Positions 42,699-51,524 of a stretch of DNA of 54,434 nucleotides are shown here, one piece after another. The notes beneath the pieces were generated by a model that ran no database searches, was not told the origin of the DNA, and saw nothing but the letters and a program-made list of their open reading frames with translations. This DNA comes from DAOTTW01 sp034437615 (GTDB lineage: Bacteria > Chloroflexota > Anaerolineae > Aggregatilineales > Phototrophicaceae): positions 1 to 54,434 of the forward strand of contig DAOTTW010000316.1 in assembly GCA_034437615.1 (NCBI GenBank). Direction: 5' to 3'. Both the position numbers and the translations under genes were made by a program. The stretch's first letter is position 1. Every line of letters begins with the position of its first letter.

Positions 42699-44353
42699 GG
42701 CACAACCCCGTAAATCACAAGCGTCTCGTTCGCGTAGACCTGCGGCAAATCCGGCTGCCATGCGCCCAATGCTCTAGCGTCCACATCGTACCAGATGTAA
42801 TCCGCGCCGATGTCCTGCAAGAATTCCTGCCGCCATGTGTCGCTTGTCGCCGGGTCATAGAAGCGCCTGAGTTGTGCGCCTTTTTCATGCGAGAAGGCTG
42901 TAAACGCCCAATGGCCCATGTAAACACGCCGTCCGATTGCCATGCCCAACCAGCCACCACTATACAGCCCATCCAGATCAAACACGCTCACGATCAGGTC
43001 ATCCGGCGTGCTGTGCTCGCGTAGCCATGCGTAGGCATCAGCCGTATCAGGCGAAAAGTACACATCGTCGTTGCGCTCAGCATCCAGCGCCGCCAACAGA
43101 TTAGCACCCCATATGCCGAGATTACCTGCTGCTGCGATTGCGATATACAGCGCCGTCACGCTGAGCTTAAGCGTATTCGCGATGATCTCATGGCGCGATT
43201 GTGCCTGCTGTGGGTCACGCTCGAAAATCGGTCGCAGATTAACCAGTTGCAGCCAACCATAGGCCGAGAATAGCGCTAGCGGCGTTTGCAAGCCCAATAG
43301 ATAGCGGCGCTGTGATGGCAACGGTGCGTATAGCAGAAGCACGGCGATCAGCACCCACAGCGCAGGCAGCAGCCATTTTGCGTCACGCTGACGCCACAGC
43401 GCCGGAATTGCGATCAATAGCGGCAGCAGATAGGGCAGATAACCCGTGATGTAATGGCTGATAGGGGGCGATACGGTGGCGGTCTGCTGCAAGAAATCAG
43501 CCCACACCGGATCAGCGTTCATGGTCAGGTAGACGTAAACCGTCAGCAGCCCATGCACACCCAACGGCACAGCCAGCCATAGCACCCGCCTGAATTTCAT
43601 CTTGCGCACCCCATGATACAGCGCCAGCGCCCCCAACAGCCCAAACCAAAACGGCGCAGCATACGGTTGCACACCTGCGGCATAGCCCAGCGCCAGCGTT
43701 AGCACGGTGAGCGACGGCCAGCGGCCATCACGCAGCCACGCATCGAAGCTGAGCACAATCGCCACCTGCAAAATCAAGATCAGGGCGAAATGCGGCGTAT
43801 AGAACGTGCCGAACAGGTTAAAGGCGTCCTGTAGCCAGAATTCAATCGGGCTGACAGTCGTGGTCAGGTCCGGCGCGATGAACAACAGCAGCCAACTCCA
43901 GCCACTTGTCAGCGTGGCGAACAGCAGCGCCAACCAGCGTCCGACACGATCCGCGAAGAAGCGCGTCACCAACAGCCACAACGCCAGCACCACGCCCACC
44001 GTCAGCAGGCAGCGTGCCACATGATACATCGCGATGAAATCCAACGGCAACAGGTTCGCCACTGCCCCCAGCGCCATGTAGGTCGTGTGTACCAGCGGAA
44101 TGCCCGTGTGTGCTTCATGCGTGAAGGGCATCGTGTAGGCCCAATCACCCCGCGCACCCTGCCACATGCTCGCCACATACACCTGATAATCCAGCCGCAC
44201 GCCATCCGGCACGACTGCCGCACCGCTGTATTGCCAGCCCTGCGGTGTGTTCAGGCCATGCAGCGCATAGGGCAACGAGGTCAGCACGGCCAGCAGCAGC
44301 GCATAAATCCACACCGAGACTGAGATGGGCATCAGAGCACGGATGCGCTTCAT
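42695..44353 (-). CDS. multi-pass membrane protein, probable GT-C glycosyltransferase
   Basis: 552 aa. About eleven hydrophobic helices. Outer loop after TM1: VVPDGVRLDYQVYVASMWQGARGDWAYTM is cut by an acidic DYQVY motif and followed by PFTHEAHTGIPLVHTTYMAL. C-terminal outer domain (about 450-552): YFSPDTADAYAWLREHSTPD and ADYIWYDVDARALG. Both its start and stop overlap neighbours by 4 bases, so translation is coupled. Confidence 0.78.
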   Translation of the reverse strand: MKRIRALMPISVSVWIYALLLAVLTSLPYALHGLNTPQGWQYSGAAVVPDGVRLDYQVYVASMWQGARGDWAYTMPFTHEAHTGIPLVHTTYMALGAVANLLPLDFIAMYHVARCLLTVGVVLALWLLVTRFFADRVGRWLALLFATLTSGWSWLLLFIAPDLTTTVSPIEFWLQDAFNLFGTFYTPHFALILILQVAIVLSFDAWLRDGRWPSLTVLTLALGYAAGVQPYAAPFWFGLLGALALYHGVRKMKFRRVLWLAVPLGVHGLLTVYVYLTMNADPVWADFLQQTATVSPPISHYITGYLPYLLPLLIAIPALWRQRDAKWLLPALWVLIAVLLLYAPLPSQRRYLLGLQTPLALFSAYGWLQLVNLRPIFERDPQQAQSRHEIIANTLKLSVTALYIAIAAAGNLGIWGANLLAALDAERNDDVYFSPDTADAYAWLREHSTPDDLIVSVFDLDGLYSGGWLGMAIGRRVYMGHWAFTAFSHEKGAQLRRFYDPATSDTWRQEFLQDIGADYIWYDVDARALGAWQPDLPQVYANETLVIYGVVP

Positions 44354-45639
44354 GCCGTTACCTCACGCTGAAAGCGGTCAGACGGGTCATGCCACCACAT
44401 GCGGCGCGTGGCCCACAGCAGCAGCAGCAATATAAAGGGCGTCGGCAGGTAGATCGTAGGGTGCTCGAATTCACCTTCGACGGTCAGCAGGAAATGTGCC
44501 CACTGCCCCACGAACAGCAACAGCAGGATCAGCAGCGCGTACAGGCTACCCAGTCGGCGTTTTGGTTGCGTCAGCCAGCGCAGATAAAACACTAAAGGGA
44601 TCATGAACACCACGAAATGCGGCGATGCCGTGCGCGGCGCGACCAGATGCGTGATCGTCAGCGTCATGACGATGGTCCACATCAGGCGCTCGTGCTTGTG
44701 TTGGATTAGCACACCATACCACGTCCACAGCATGAAGCCATACAGCACAGCCGACAGCAGCAGATTCAGCGCATCGCCAAAGCCACCCGCCACCGTCCAT
44801 AAGCCTGTTGTCGGGTCAAGCGCCAGCCAGGGATAGTGCGTCAGCACCCACACCGGGCCGCCGATTTGCGTATACGTCGTGTATAGCCCCACCTGTGATA
44901 GCCAATCCTGCATCCAGGTGGGCTGTGCGATGAACGAGGCTAGCATCAGCACGCCGAAACTGACGATAAACGCGCCCACAAAGCGCCACTGACGCCGCCG
45001 CAAGCCCCACAGCAGCAAGAACGGCACCAGCAAATAGCCCATCTGCGGCTTAATCGTAGAGACCGCTAACGCCACCCCCGCCAGATTTTGCCGCTTACGC
45101 GCTAAGCCCCAGATGGCGACTACTTCCAGAAAATAAACAAGGTGCCCCGGTTGACCTAGCAGCAAGCCACGCATGGGAAAATACGACAGCAGCGACCATA
45201 AAATCAGCACCGTCAGCAAGAGCGCGTTTGGTCGCCACCTGAAATGATCCAGCAGCAGAAACACCGACGCAATCAGCAGCACCTCAAGTAGTGTCATCCA
45301 GATGGCCGACGCCCAGGCATAATCAACCGTCACAAGCGGCGCGAGCAAGAACGCTGTATACATCGGATAGGCAAAAAAACCAGGGTCTTCGGTTGTAATA
45401 TCCGTCACGGCGCGGCCATAGATCATCTGCTGAATGTTCAGGCTGGCCTCTGCACCATACGGATTCAGCCCTTCCTGCCAGAAGGAGCGTGCTGCCTCCC
45501 AGCGTGACAGAAAATCGTTGTGGCCGGGGTAGGGTGCCGTCAGCGTATCGTGCGTAAAGACCGTGACCAGCACGAAAATCAGCAGGCCGATGCCGAGCAG
45601 GGTCAGCGTTTGTGAGCGAGTGTTCAGGGTCATAGCCAT
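44350..45639 (-). CDS. GT87/DUF2029 family membrane mannosyltransferase-like protein
   Basis: 429 aa from the ATG at 45637-45639; ATG 45633 is also possible. About ten helices. The loop YPGHNDFLSRWEAARSFWQEGLNPYG, with its Asp, Trp and NPY, is the hallmark of GT87 (alpha-mannosyltransferases using polyprenyl-phosphomannose in actinobacteria). It overlaps the next gene by ATGA. Inference: mannosyl or similar transfer outside the membrane. Confidence 0.83.
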   Translation of the reverse strand: MAMTLNTRSQTLTLLGIGLLIFVLVTVFTHDTLTAPYPGHNDFLSRWEAARSFWQEGLNPYGAEASLNIQQMIYGRAVTDITTEDPGFFAYPMYTAFLLAPLVTVDYAWASAIWMTLLEVLLIASVFLLLDHFRWRPNALLLTVLILWSLLSYFPMRGLLLGQPGHLVYFLEVVAIWGLARKRQNLAGVALAVSTIKPQMGYLLVPFLLLWGLRRRQWRFVGAFIVSFGVLMLASFIAQPTWMQDWLSQVGLYTTYTQIGGPVWVLTHYPWLALDPTTGLWTVAGGFGDALNLLLSAVLYGFMLWTWYGVLIQHKHERLMWTIVMTLTITHLVAPRTASPHFVVFMIPLVFYLRWLTQPKRRLGSLYALLILLLLFVGQWAHFLLTVEGEFEHPTIYLPTPFILLLLLWATRRMWWHDPSDRFQREVTA

Positions 45640-45644
45640 GTGGG

Positions 45645-47207
45645 TTAATTGCAAGTCGTCGGGCGCTGCGCCGCCGGATTCACATACTGATAGGCGTGCA
45701 CATCGTTGAATAATTGTGTGCTATTTTGCTGGAAATGGGCGTTAAGATATGCAAAGGCTTCGTCTAACTCCCTGCGACCTGTGGCGGCATACTGCGCCTG
45801 TGCGCGTTCATAGACCACAAGCCACACGCTTTCTAGCGATGTATCGCGCACTGCTTCTGCAACGCACGCATCCGCCACCATGCCGATAACCTGCTGTGTG
45901 GATGCTGCTAGCGTGTCCTCCGGCGTGCCGGGTGCATCGGCCAGATAGCGGTTTTGCAGGTATGGCGCGTATACGTCCGCTGGCAAGGCCGAGAGCTTGT
46001 TCATGTGCAGCACAACGCTGGTTTCGGGGTTCGCTGTGTTCGCGCTGATGTGGGCCATGAGGTCATGTACGGGCGAATATGGGAAGCTGTTGAGGCGATA
46101 TTGCGCAACGATGCCCAGGCCAGCGACCATCAGCGTTATGCTGCCAATCAACAGGGCAATCAGGCGCGGTAATTCAGCGCGTGTGAACAGCCAGCCCAAC
46201 AGCAGATACAAAATCAGCGCCGATGGCAGCAGCGCACGCTCTAAATACACGGGCACGACCTGCGAGAACAGCCACATCAGCGCCACAGGAGCCGCAAATA
46301 GCCACCACAGCAGCAGCACGGCATCGCGGTCACTATCGGCTTTGCGGCGCGGCTTGCGCAAGTAGATCAGGGTTTGTAGCAGCAGCAGCACCGCCACGAA
46401 AATCGCCCCTGCAAACATGGCCAACGACGCACTTGCATCAACTTCCAGGCCCCCCGCGAGAAAAATGCGCAGCGTGAGCAGCGGTTGTGCGACTGTCGGC
46501 GGCGTAATCCAGTATTGCGCGTTGAAGCGGTCTAATTGTGTGGGCAGGGTCAGCAGCCAGGGCGAAAAAATCAGTAACGCCAGTGATGCAGCGGCAGCCA
46601 TACGCAGCATCAGCCCACGCCGCCGCATGAGCAAGGGCGCTAAGCCCAGCGCCAGCAGATAAAAGGCCGCCAGTTGTTGTGTGTGCATCGCCAGGCCCGC
46701 CAACACGCCGAACGCCAGCCACCAGCCCCATGCTTTGCTTGCAGGGGGCGCTTGCAGGGCGCGGATGAAGCAGTATGTCGCCAGTAGCAGCAGCAGGGCC
46801 AAGAGGCTATACATGCGTGCTTCCTGGCTGTACTGGATGTGAAAAGGCGCTAGTGTCGTAATCAGTGCCACCGTTAGCCCTGTGCGCTGATTGAACAAAT
46901 CACGCCCGACGAGATAGGCCACATAGACCGTCAGCACACCTGTAACCACGCTAAAGAGGCGCACTGCGATGGGCGATTGACCAAACAACTGCATCCAGGC
47001 ATTGAGCGTGACGTAATACAACAGCGGATGCTCAACCGCTTGCTGTGTGCCCGTCATCATCGTGGCCAGGTCGTTGCGTGCAAAGAGCACGCTGAAGGCT
47101 TCGTCGTACCATAGGCTGTGGTCACCCAGGCTTATCAGGCGCAACAGCGCAGCCAGCGCCAGTATCAGCAGGATTGCAGAGGGCCAGTAGCGGCGGTTCG
47201 TTCGCAT
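45645..47207 (-). CDS. GT39/ArnT-like membrane glycosyltransferase
   Basis: 520 aa. First outer loop with the catalytic-type WYDEAFSVLFA motif, then HPLLYYVTLNAWMQLFG and the substrate loop APFHIQYSQEARMYSLLALL, as in PMT/ArnT enzymes. About ten helices, then an outer C-terminal domain (about 390-520) with ANTANPETSVVLHMN. It begins 4 bases after the Mrr-like gene, so shares its transcript. Confidence 0.88.
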   Translation of the reverse strand: MRTNRRYWPSAILLILALAALLRLISLGDHSLWYDEAFSVLFARNDLATMMTGTQQAVEHPLLYYVTLNAWMQLFGQSPIAVRLFSVVTGVLTVYVAYLVGRDLFNQRTGLTVALITTLAPFHIQYSQEARMYSLLALLLLLATYCFIRALQAPPASKAWGWWLAFGVLAGLAMHTQQLAAFYLLALGLAPLLMRRRGLMLRMAAAASLALLIFSPWLLTLPTQLDRFNAQYWITPPTVAQPLLTLRIFLAGGLEVDASASLAMFAGAIFVAVLLLLQTLIYLRKPRRKADSDRDAVLLLWWLFAAPVALMWLFSQVVPVYLERALLPSALILYLLLGWLFTRAELPRLIALLIGSITLMVAGLGIVAQYRLNSFPYSPVHDLMAHISANTANPETSVVLHMNKLSALPADVYAPYLQNRYLADAPGTPEDTLAASTQQVIGMVADACVAEAVRDTSLESVWLVVYERAQAQYAATGRRELDEAFAYLNAHFQQNSTQLFNDVHAYQYVNPAAQRPTTCN

Positions 47208-47211
47208 GAGT

Positions 47212-48153
47212 CTAGGTGCTTGGGAAGTAATTACGGTCCACCTGCTGAATGACGTAGGTCTGCTCCGTGTGTACGCCGATGCCGTGTTCGATCAGCAGTT
47301 GCACCAGCCCATCACCGTCGATAAGCGCTACATGATAATCAGTCTGTGCGTTGATGGTGGCGCTGGCATCCGCATCAACGCATGAGCTGGTCATCAAAAT
47401 GCCTTTTTTGTGTCCGGCGTCGGCCATCTGTCGCATGTATTTCTCTATCTCCGTCTGGGTGATATGCTCGCTGCGCGTCCACTGACAAGCCCACAGGAAA
47501 ACCGTGCCCAGCCCAAGCTGATCCTCATGGATGGTGCCGTAGAGCGTGCGCTTTTGCGTCTGGCTGATGCGCAGCGGCTCCGGTACGCGGTAGCGCATTG
47601 CATCCAGCAATTCAGCCAGCACCTTCTGAAAGACATCAAAGCGGGTTGCAGATACAAAATGTTTGAGTTCCTGCGTGACGCTGACCTGATGTTCTTTGTA
47701 GGCGTCCTTGATGCGTTCCAACGCGGGTGATTGCTTGGCCTGTGTTTTCTGCTCCGTGTCGGATCGGCGCTTGGTGCGGCGTCCACGCCCTGGTGTATTG
47801 GGTGGGGCTGGCACGGTGTTGAATTCCTGGAACTCTTTGAATTGGTTGAGCACATGGCGATCCAGATATTCGGGCTGTGTGCTGAGCATATCCAGGCCGC
47901 GTTGTGTGATGCGGAATTTGCCGCGCCCGGTACGCTCCATCAAACGCGCCTTCGTCAGATACGTCTTGGCCCAGTTGATGCGGTCCTTGTATTTGGTTTT
48001 GCGCCCGCTCGGTAGCAATTCCGATAGCTGATCTTCCGTGAGTTGCATCATCTCTGCGATGACAACACGCGCCTCATGGATGTCGTGTTCTTCGCCATCT
48101 GCTGCCATCTGTAGCATCGGCAACATGTAGGCGTCATAGGTCGGTACACTCAT
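47212..48153 (-). CDS. Mrr-family protein with lost catalytic residues (pseudo-nuclease)
   Basis: 313 aa. N-terminal Mrr-N winged helix at about 8-95 (YMLPMLQMAADGEEHDIHE; TYLTKARLMERTGRGKFRIT). C-terminal restriction-endonuclease fold at about 172-311 with FQKVLAELLDAMRYR, HEDQLGLGTVFL, KKGILMTSS, ALIDGDGLVQLLIEHGIGV and the final VDRNYF, matching E. coli Mrr along its length. But the catalytic GIDG reads LYGT (Asp to Tyr205) and QAK reads WAC (Gln to Trp221, Lys to Cys223). Cleavage is therefore unlikely; DNA binding may remain. Overlaps the upstream gene by ATGA. Confidence 0.85.
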   Translation of the reverse strand: MSVPTYDAYMLPMLQMAADGEEHDIHEARVVIAEMMQLTEDQLSELLPSGRKTKYKDRINWAKTYLTKARLMERTGRGKFRITQRGLDMLSTQPEYLDRHVLNQFKEFQEFNTVPAPPNTPGRGRRTKRRSDTEQKTQAKQSPALERIKDAYKEHQVSVTQELKHFVSATRFDVFQKVLAELLDAMRYRVPEPLRISQTQKRTLYGTIHEDQLGLGTVFLWACQWTRSEHITQTEIEKYMRQMADAGHKKGILMTSSCVDADASATINAQTDYHVALIDGDGLVQLLIEHGIGVHTEQTYVIQQVDRNYFPST

Positions 48154-48695
48154 TCGTCTGCGTCCTCAGTTATTACTCTATCGTATAGATTTGCCGTTCG
48201 TGCTGCCAGCACATCATCGCTGGCTTCTGACCATTGTCCTAGCAACTGCATTACGCCCTGGTTGGCCTGAATGGTTGCAATGTGCGCCGCATCTTGTCGG
48301 ATCGCAGCACGTAGGCCCATCACAATTTCCAGTTTCGCGTTTTGTGGCCAACGCTGCACACTGAGGTCTGACCCCAGGAATTTTAGTAGTCGGGGCAGCA
48401 TCACAGAAGCGTGGGCCTTAGTCAATGCAAAAAGCGCCGATGCCGCACGCCCTGGATGATTTTTCGCCAGTGCCAGCAAATAGTCAACAGCGTCTCCTTG
48501 TCGTCTATGATCGAGTGTCAGGCGAAGTAGCTCGCGAGAGAGGTTATCTTCATAAAGCGCGGGGTCTAGTTGATGTGGTTTGTTGTGACGATCCAGCACC
48601 AGGGCGACGCGAAAGCAAGCGTACTCCTGGTCATCAACATCGCCCGTTGCCACTTCAGTTAATAGGGTATTCCACGTGTCTAATAGACGGGACAT
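48150..48695 (-). CDS. helical protein, unknown function, first gene of the operon
   Basis: 181 aa, nearly all helical with HEAT-like spacing (LSRELLRLTLDHRRQGDAVD; LLALAKNHPGRAASALFALT; KLEIVMGLRAAIRQ). No membrane segment or signal. Translationally coupled to the Mrr-like gene (ATGA overlap), so a physical partnership is possible. AGGGGG lies about 7 bases upstream. No family recognised. Confidence 0.7.
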   Translation of the reverse strand: MSRLLDTWNTLLTEVATGDVDDQEYACFRVALVLDRHNKPHQLDPALYEDNLSRELLRLTLDHRRQGDAVDYLLALAKNHPGRAASALFALTKAHASVMLPRLLKFLGSDLSVQRWPQNAKLEIVMGLRAAIRQDAAHIATIQANQGVMQLLGQWSEASDDVLAARTANLYDRVITEDADE

Positions 48696-48713
48696 GCACC
48701 ACCCCCTGGCTCC

Positions 48714-48742
48714 TTTATACTGGTACTGGATGTATCTTACAA
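48714..48742 (-). promoter_or_regulatory. sigma-70 promoter of the Mrr-like/GT-C operon
   Basis: Minus strand: -35 TTGTAA (48737-48742), 17-base spacer, -10 TATAAA (48714-48719). Start of transcription near 48707, 12 bases before the first ATG. Confidence 0.55.
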
Positions 48743-48938
48743 AAATGGAATTAGTAGCGTAATACAGTTAATCTGCGCCGCATTAGAAAACCGTGAGCCA
48801 TTGATCGTATGCTTTTACGTTTGCTAGTGTCTTTTTGTATCCGGGCTATACTGGCACTGTGAATGATCGTGATGTTGCTTAGCCTTCTTCGTACACGGTT
48901 GTGACCAAGTTTTATGACACTGTTGGAGAACATAAGGC

Positions 48939-48967
48939 TTGACAGCGCAGGTCTTCTTCGTAAGAAT
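48939..48967 (+). promoter_or_regulatory. promoter of the DUF1028 gene
   Basis: -35 TTGACA (48939-48944), 17-base spacer, weaker -10 AAGAAT (48962-48967). The transcript would start near 48974, which argues for the ATG at 49018 as the gene start. Confidence 0.5.
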
Positions 48968-49017
48968 ACTAAATGGCAGAGCTGGCTCTTGAACACCCTC
49001 AGAAAGTGCTAACTAAC

Positions 49018-49998
49018 ATGAAAAAATTCAATAACGCTTATCTATCTGCATACAGTCGTGCTGAATTGTCGGCGACGTATTCTATTGTAGCGCGAGACCC
49101 GGAAACGCTGGAACTTGGCGTTGCTGTGCAGACCCATCAGCTAGCAGTTGGCCGCATCGTCCCCTGGATTGCGCCAGGTATTGGCGCTGTGGCAACACAA
49201 GCCTTAGTGAACGTTCGTTTTGGCCCGATGGCACTCGCGATGCTGCGCACAGGTGTCAGCGCCGAAGTCGTCGTGCGTGCGCTGATTACATCGGACCCTG
49301 ACGCCTCTCGTCGTCAATTGGCTATCGTCGATGCACATGGCAATGCTGCTGCTTACACGGGTGACCTCTGCATCAAGGAAGCAGGGCATTTCGTCGGCAA
49401 GGGTTACAGCATCCAATCGAATATGATGCTGCATGACACAGTGCTGGATGCCATGCGCATGGCCTTTGAATCGACGCAAGGTGATCTTGCAGATAGGATG
49501 CTAGCAACGCTTCGTGCAGCAGAAAAGCAAGAAGGTGATATTCGTGGTGGACAATCAGCAGCGCTGAAGATCGTGCCTGGTACGGCCTCAACGCCGGATT
49601 GGGACGCCCGTTTTGACCTGCGCATTGACGAGCATCCGACGCCAATTGAAGAGCTATCGCGGCTTGTTCGTTTACGTCGTGCTCAAATTCTGGATTCCGA
49701 AGGCCACGACCTACTGCGGCAGGGCAAGACCGATGTCGCCCTAACGCGCTGGAAAGACGCACGCAATCTAGCACCGGAGCTAGAGGAAATCGGCTTCTGG
49801 CAAGCGGTTGCGCTGGCGGATGCCAACCCCGATACGATGTCAGTCAGCCTCGCAGCCCGCATCTTGGATGCAGCGCTAGGCGAAGACCCTAACCTTGACA
49901 ACTGGCTTGAGCTAATCCGCCGTCTGGTCGATAGTGGCATGATACGCCGTGACGGTGCTGCTCAAGAATTATTGGATGCATTTGAAGATACCCGCTAG
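49018..49998 (+). CDS. DUF1028 family protein (Ntn-hydrolase-like)
   Basis: 326 aa from the ATG at 49018; an ATG at 48973 is in frame but lies at the predicted transcription start. DUF1028 core at about 17-215: ATYSIVARDPETLELGVAVQ, GIGAVATQALVNVRFGPMAL, RRQLAIVDAHGNAAAYTG and GYSIQSNMMLHD. The tail (about 220-326) is helical and TPR-like (LRQGKTDVALTRWKDARNLAPELEEI). The family has an Ntn-hydrolase fold with unproven activity, sometimes near peptidases; here gamma-glutamyltransferase, another Ntn-hydrolase, lies 1.5 kb on. Confidence 0.88.
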   Translation: MKKFNNAYLSAYSRAELSATYSIVARDPETLELGVAVQTHQLAVGRIVPWIAPGIGAVATQALVNVRFGPMALAMLRTGVSAEVVVRALITSDPDASRRQLAIVDAHGNAAAYTGDLCIKEAGHFVGKGYSIQSNMMLHDTVLDAMRMAFESTQGDLADRMLATLRAAEKQEGDIRGGQSAALKIVPGTASTPDWDARFDLRIDEHPTPIEELSRLVRLRRAQILDSEGHDLLRQGKTDVALTRWKDARNLAPELEEIGFWQAVALADANPDTMSVSLAARILDAALGEDPNLDNWLELIRRLVDSGMIRRDGAAQELLDAFEDTR

Positions 49999-50090
49999 GT
50001 TTGAGGGCGTTCAAGCCAGCACGCCTCCAACACCTACCATAACTTCGCCTCTGCTGCCGCTCACCGTCCTGAGCTTGCGGTCTCTGCTGC

Positions 50091-50579
50091 CTATTGCGCA
50101 TCCTCGCCAGCATCTGAGCCTTCAGCGTTTACTGCATCGGCGAAAAACTTGACCGTGAGCGTTAACTCCCCCAGTACCAGTTCATCACCTTCACGCAAGC
50201 GATACGCCACCATCGGCTTCAAGCTAAAACCGTTGACAAACGTGCCGTTGCGACTGTTGAAATCGCGGATGAATACCTGGTCTTCCTCAATTTGTACGAT
50301 GGCATGATAGCGCGACACGCCGAACTCCAACCCGCCTAATGGGTTGAGATCAACGTCGAGGTGTTGATCGGCTTCGCCATCCTGCCGGCCAATGACCATG
50401 TAGTTTCTGAGCGCAATGTCGATGTATTGTTCATTGACAGCCGCCACCAAGCGCAGGGTATGTGGCGCTGTGCGATCAAGCGAATCCGTTGGGCGTGGGT
50501 ACATCGGGATTGACAATTGCTTACGAAACGCAATTGTTTCATGGTTGGTTTTGCGCTCGTCTTTTTGCTCATCAGCCAT
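50091..50579 (-). CDS. FHA domain protein
   Basis: 162 aa from the ATG at 50577-50579 with GGGAG about 12 bases upstream; a longer in-frame reading to 50690 was not used. N-terminal 45 residues charged. FHA domain at about 50-150: NYMVIGRQDG, GVSRYHAIVQIEEDQVFIRD, FNSRNGTFVNG and LREGDELVLGELTL, with the phosphothreonine-binding Arg, Ser-Arg-His and Asn-Gly-Thr. No kinase or phosphatase is adjacent. Confidence 0.92.
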   Translation of the reverse strand: MADEQKDERKTNHETIAFRKQLSIPMYPRPTDSLDRTAPHTLRLVAAVNEQYIDIALRNYMVIGRQDGEADQHLDVDLNPLGGLEFGVSRYHAIVQIEEDQVFIRDFNSRNGTFVNGFSLKPMVAYRLREGDELVLGELTLTVKFFADAVNAEGSDAGEDAQ

Positions 50580-50821
50580 TGTTAAGTTACTCCCTGTCAT
50601 TGGTGTTGCATTTAAAAGATTGTGACCCCAACTTTGATGAAGCGCAAGGTAAGGTTGTGTATTGGTTTCGGTAAATAACCTATACGGCAAGCCGTGACCC
50701 TACGATGTTGCGGGTTTGCTTGCGCTTACTCATAGGCGATAATGAAATATGTGAATACGCTGTCGGCTTGAGGCAGCAAAATGCAACTGTACAGCACGGC
50801 GCAGATACGGCGGCAGTTTGC

Positions 50822-50846
50822 GGGCGCGCAAAAGCGCGTTCCTACA
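50822..50846. repeat. dispersed palindrome, GCGTTCCTACA end
   Basis: GGGCGCGC faces GCGCGTTC with an AAAA centre, then CTACA. It belongs to the TGTAGGG-ended repeats and lies just before the TPR gene, which argues against a TPR start further upstream. Confidence 0.5.
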
Positions 50847-50873
50847 GGGCGGCTGAGCCAGGGAGCAGAGCAG

Positions 50874-51524
50874 ATGGCGAAAATGGGTGCACGCTTTGGC
50901 CTCACACGCTATGAGGCCGATGGATTCTATCAGCAAGCGTTGGCTGCTTATGAGAAAAAGAACCTCGAAGAAGCAATCTTGAACGTGACGAGCGCGATTG
51001 ATGCCTACCCATACAATTCTGAATACCATGCAGCGCGTGGGCTGTTTTATTTGCAGGACGGTGTGTATGAGCAGGCCGGGGCGGATTTTGACGAAGCGCT
51101 ACGTCAGCACGCCTATGAGATGTTGGCCAACTACGGGCGCGGTGTGCTGGCGTATCAGGCTGACGACTACGAGACGGCGCTTGAATTCTTCTTGAAGGCG
51201 TGGGCATCCGACCAACAGCGCGCCGAGACGTTATATTATGTGGCGCTGACGCATCATCGTTTGCAGGATAACGAGCAGGCGTTGGCCTGGATGCAAAGCG
51301 CTGTTGATGCATTTTCCGCAGACAAAAGCCGCCAGGCCAACCGCGACGCCCGCAACGCTGAGCGCTGGCTGCAAGAATTCCGGCACTTGCAGGAGCAAGC
51401 AGAAGAAGCTGAACGCCGCGCTAACCTGTTACAAGACGAGCAAGATCAAGCTAGCCAAGTGCAAACCCCAGCCACAGACGACGAACAGCCTGCTACAGTC
51501 GCTGCACCAAACGCAGACGATTAA
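50874..51524 (+). CDS. tetratricopeptide-repeat protein
   Basis: 216 aa from the ATG at 50874, with GGGAG about 9 bases upstream; an in-frame start at 50781 would read through the dispersed palindrome. About four TPR-like pairs at 15-160: YQQALAAYEKKNLEEAILNV, AARGLFYLQDGVYEQAGADF, GRGVLAYQADDYETALEFFL and YYVALTHHRLQDNEQALAWM. A coiled, Glu/Gln-rich tail follows. Scaffold role; partner unknown. Its stop overlaps the end of ggt by 4 bases. Confidence 0.85.
   Translation: MAKMGARFGLTRYEADGFYQQALAAYEKKNLEEAILNVTSAIDAYPYNSEYHAARGLFYLQDGVYEQAGADFDEALRQHAYEMLANYGRGVLAYQADDYETALEFFLKAWASDQQRAETLYYVALTHHRLQDNEQALAWMQSAVDAFSADKSRQANRDARNAERWLQEFRHLQEQAEEAERRANLLQDEQDQASQVQTPATDDEQPATVAAPNADD

Noticed and set aside
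47212..48695. An active restriction system
   Set aside because: The Mrr-like protein lacks the catalytic residues and no DNA methyltransferase is present.
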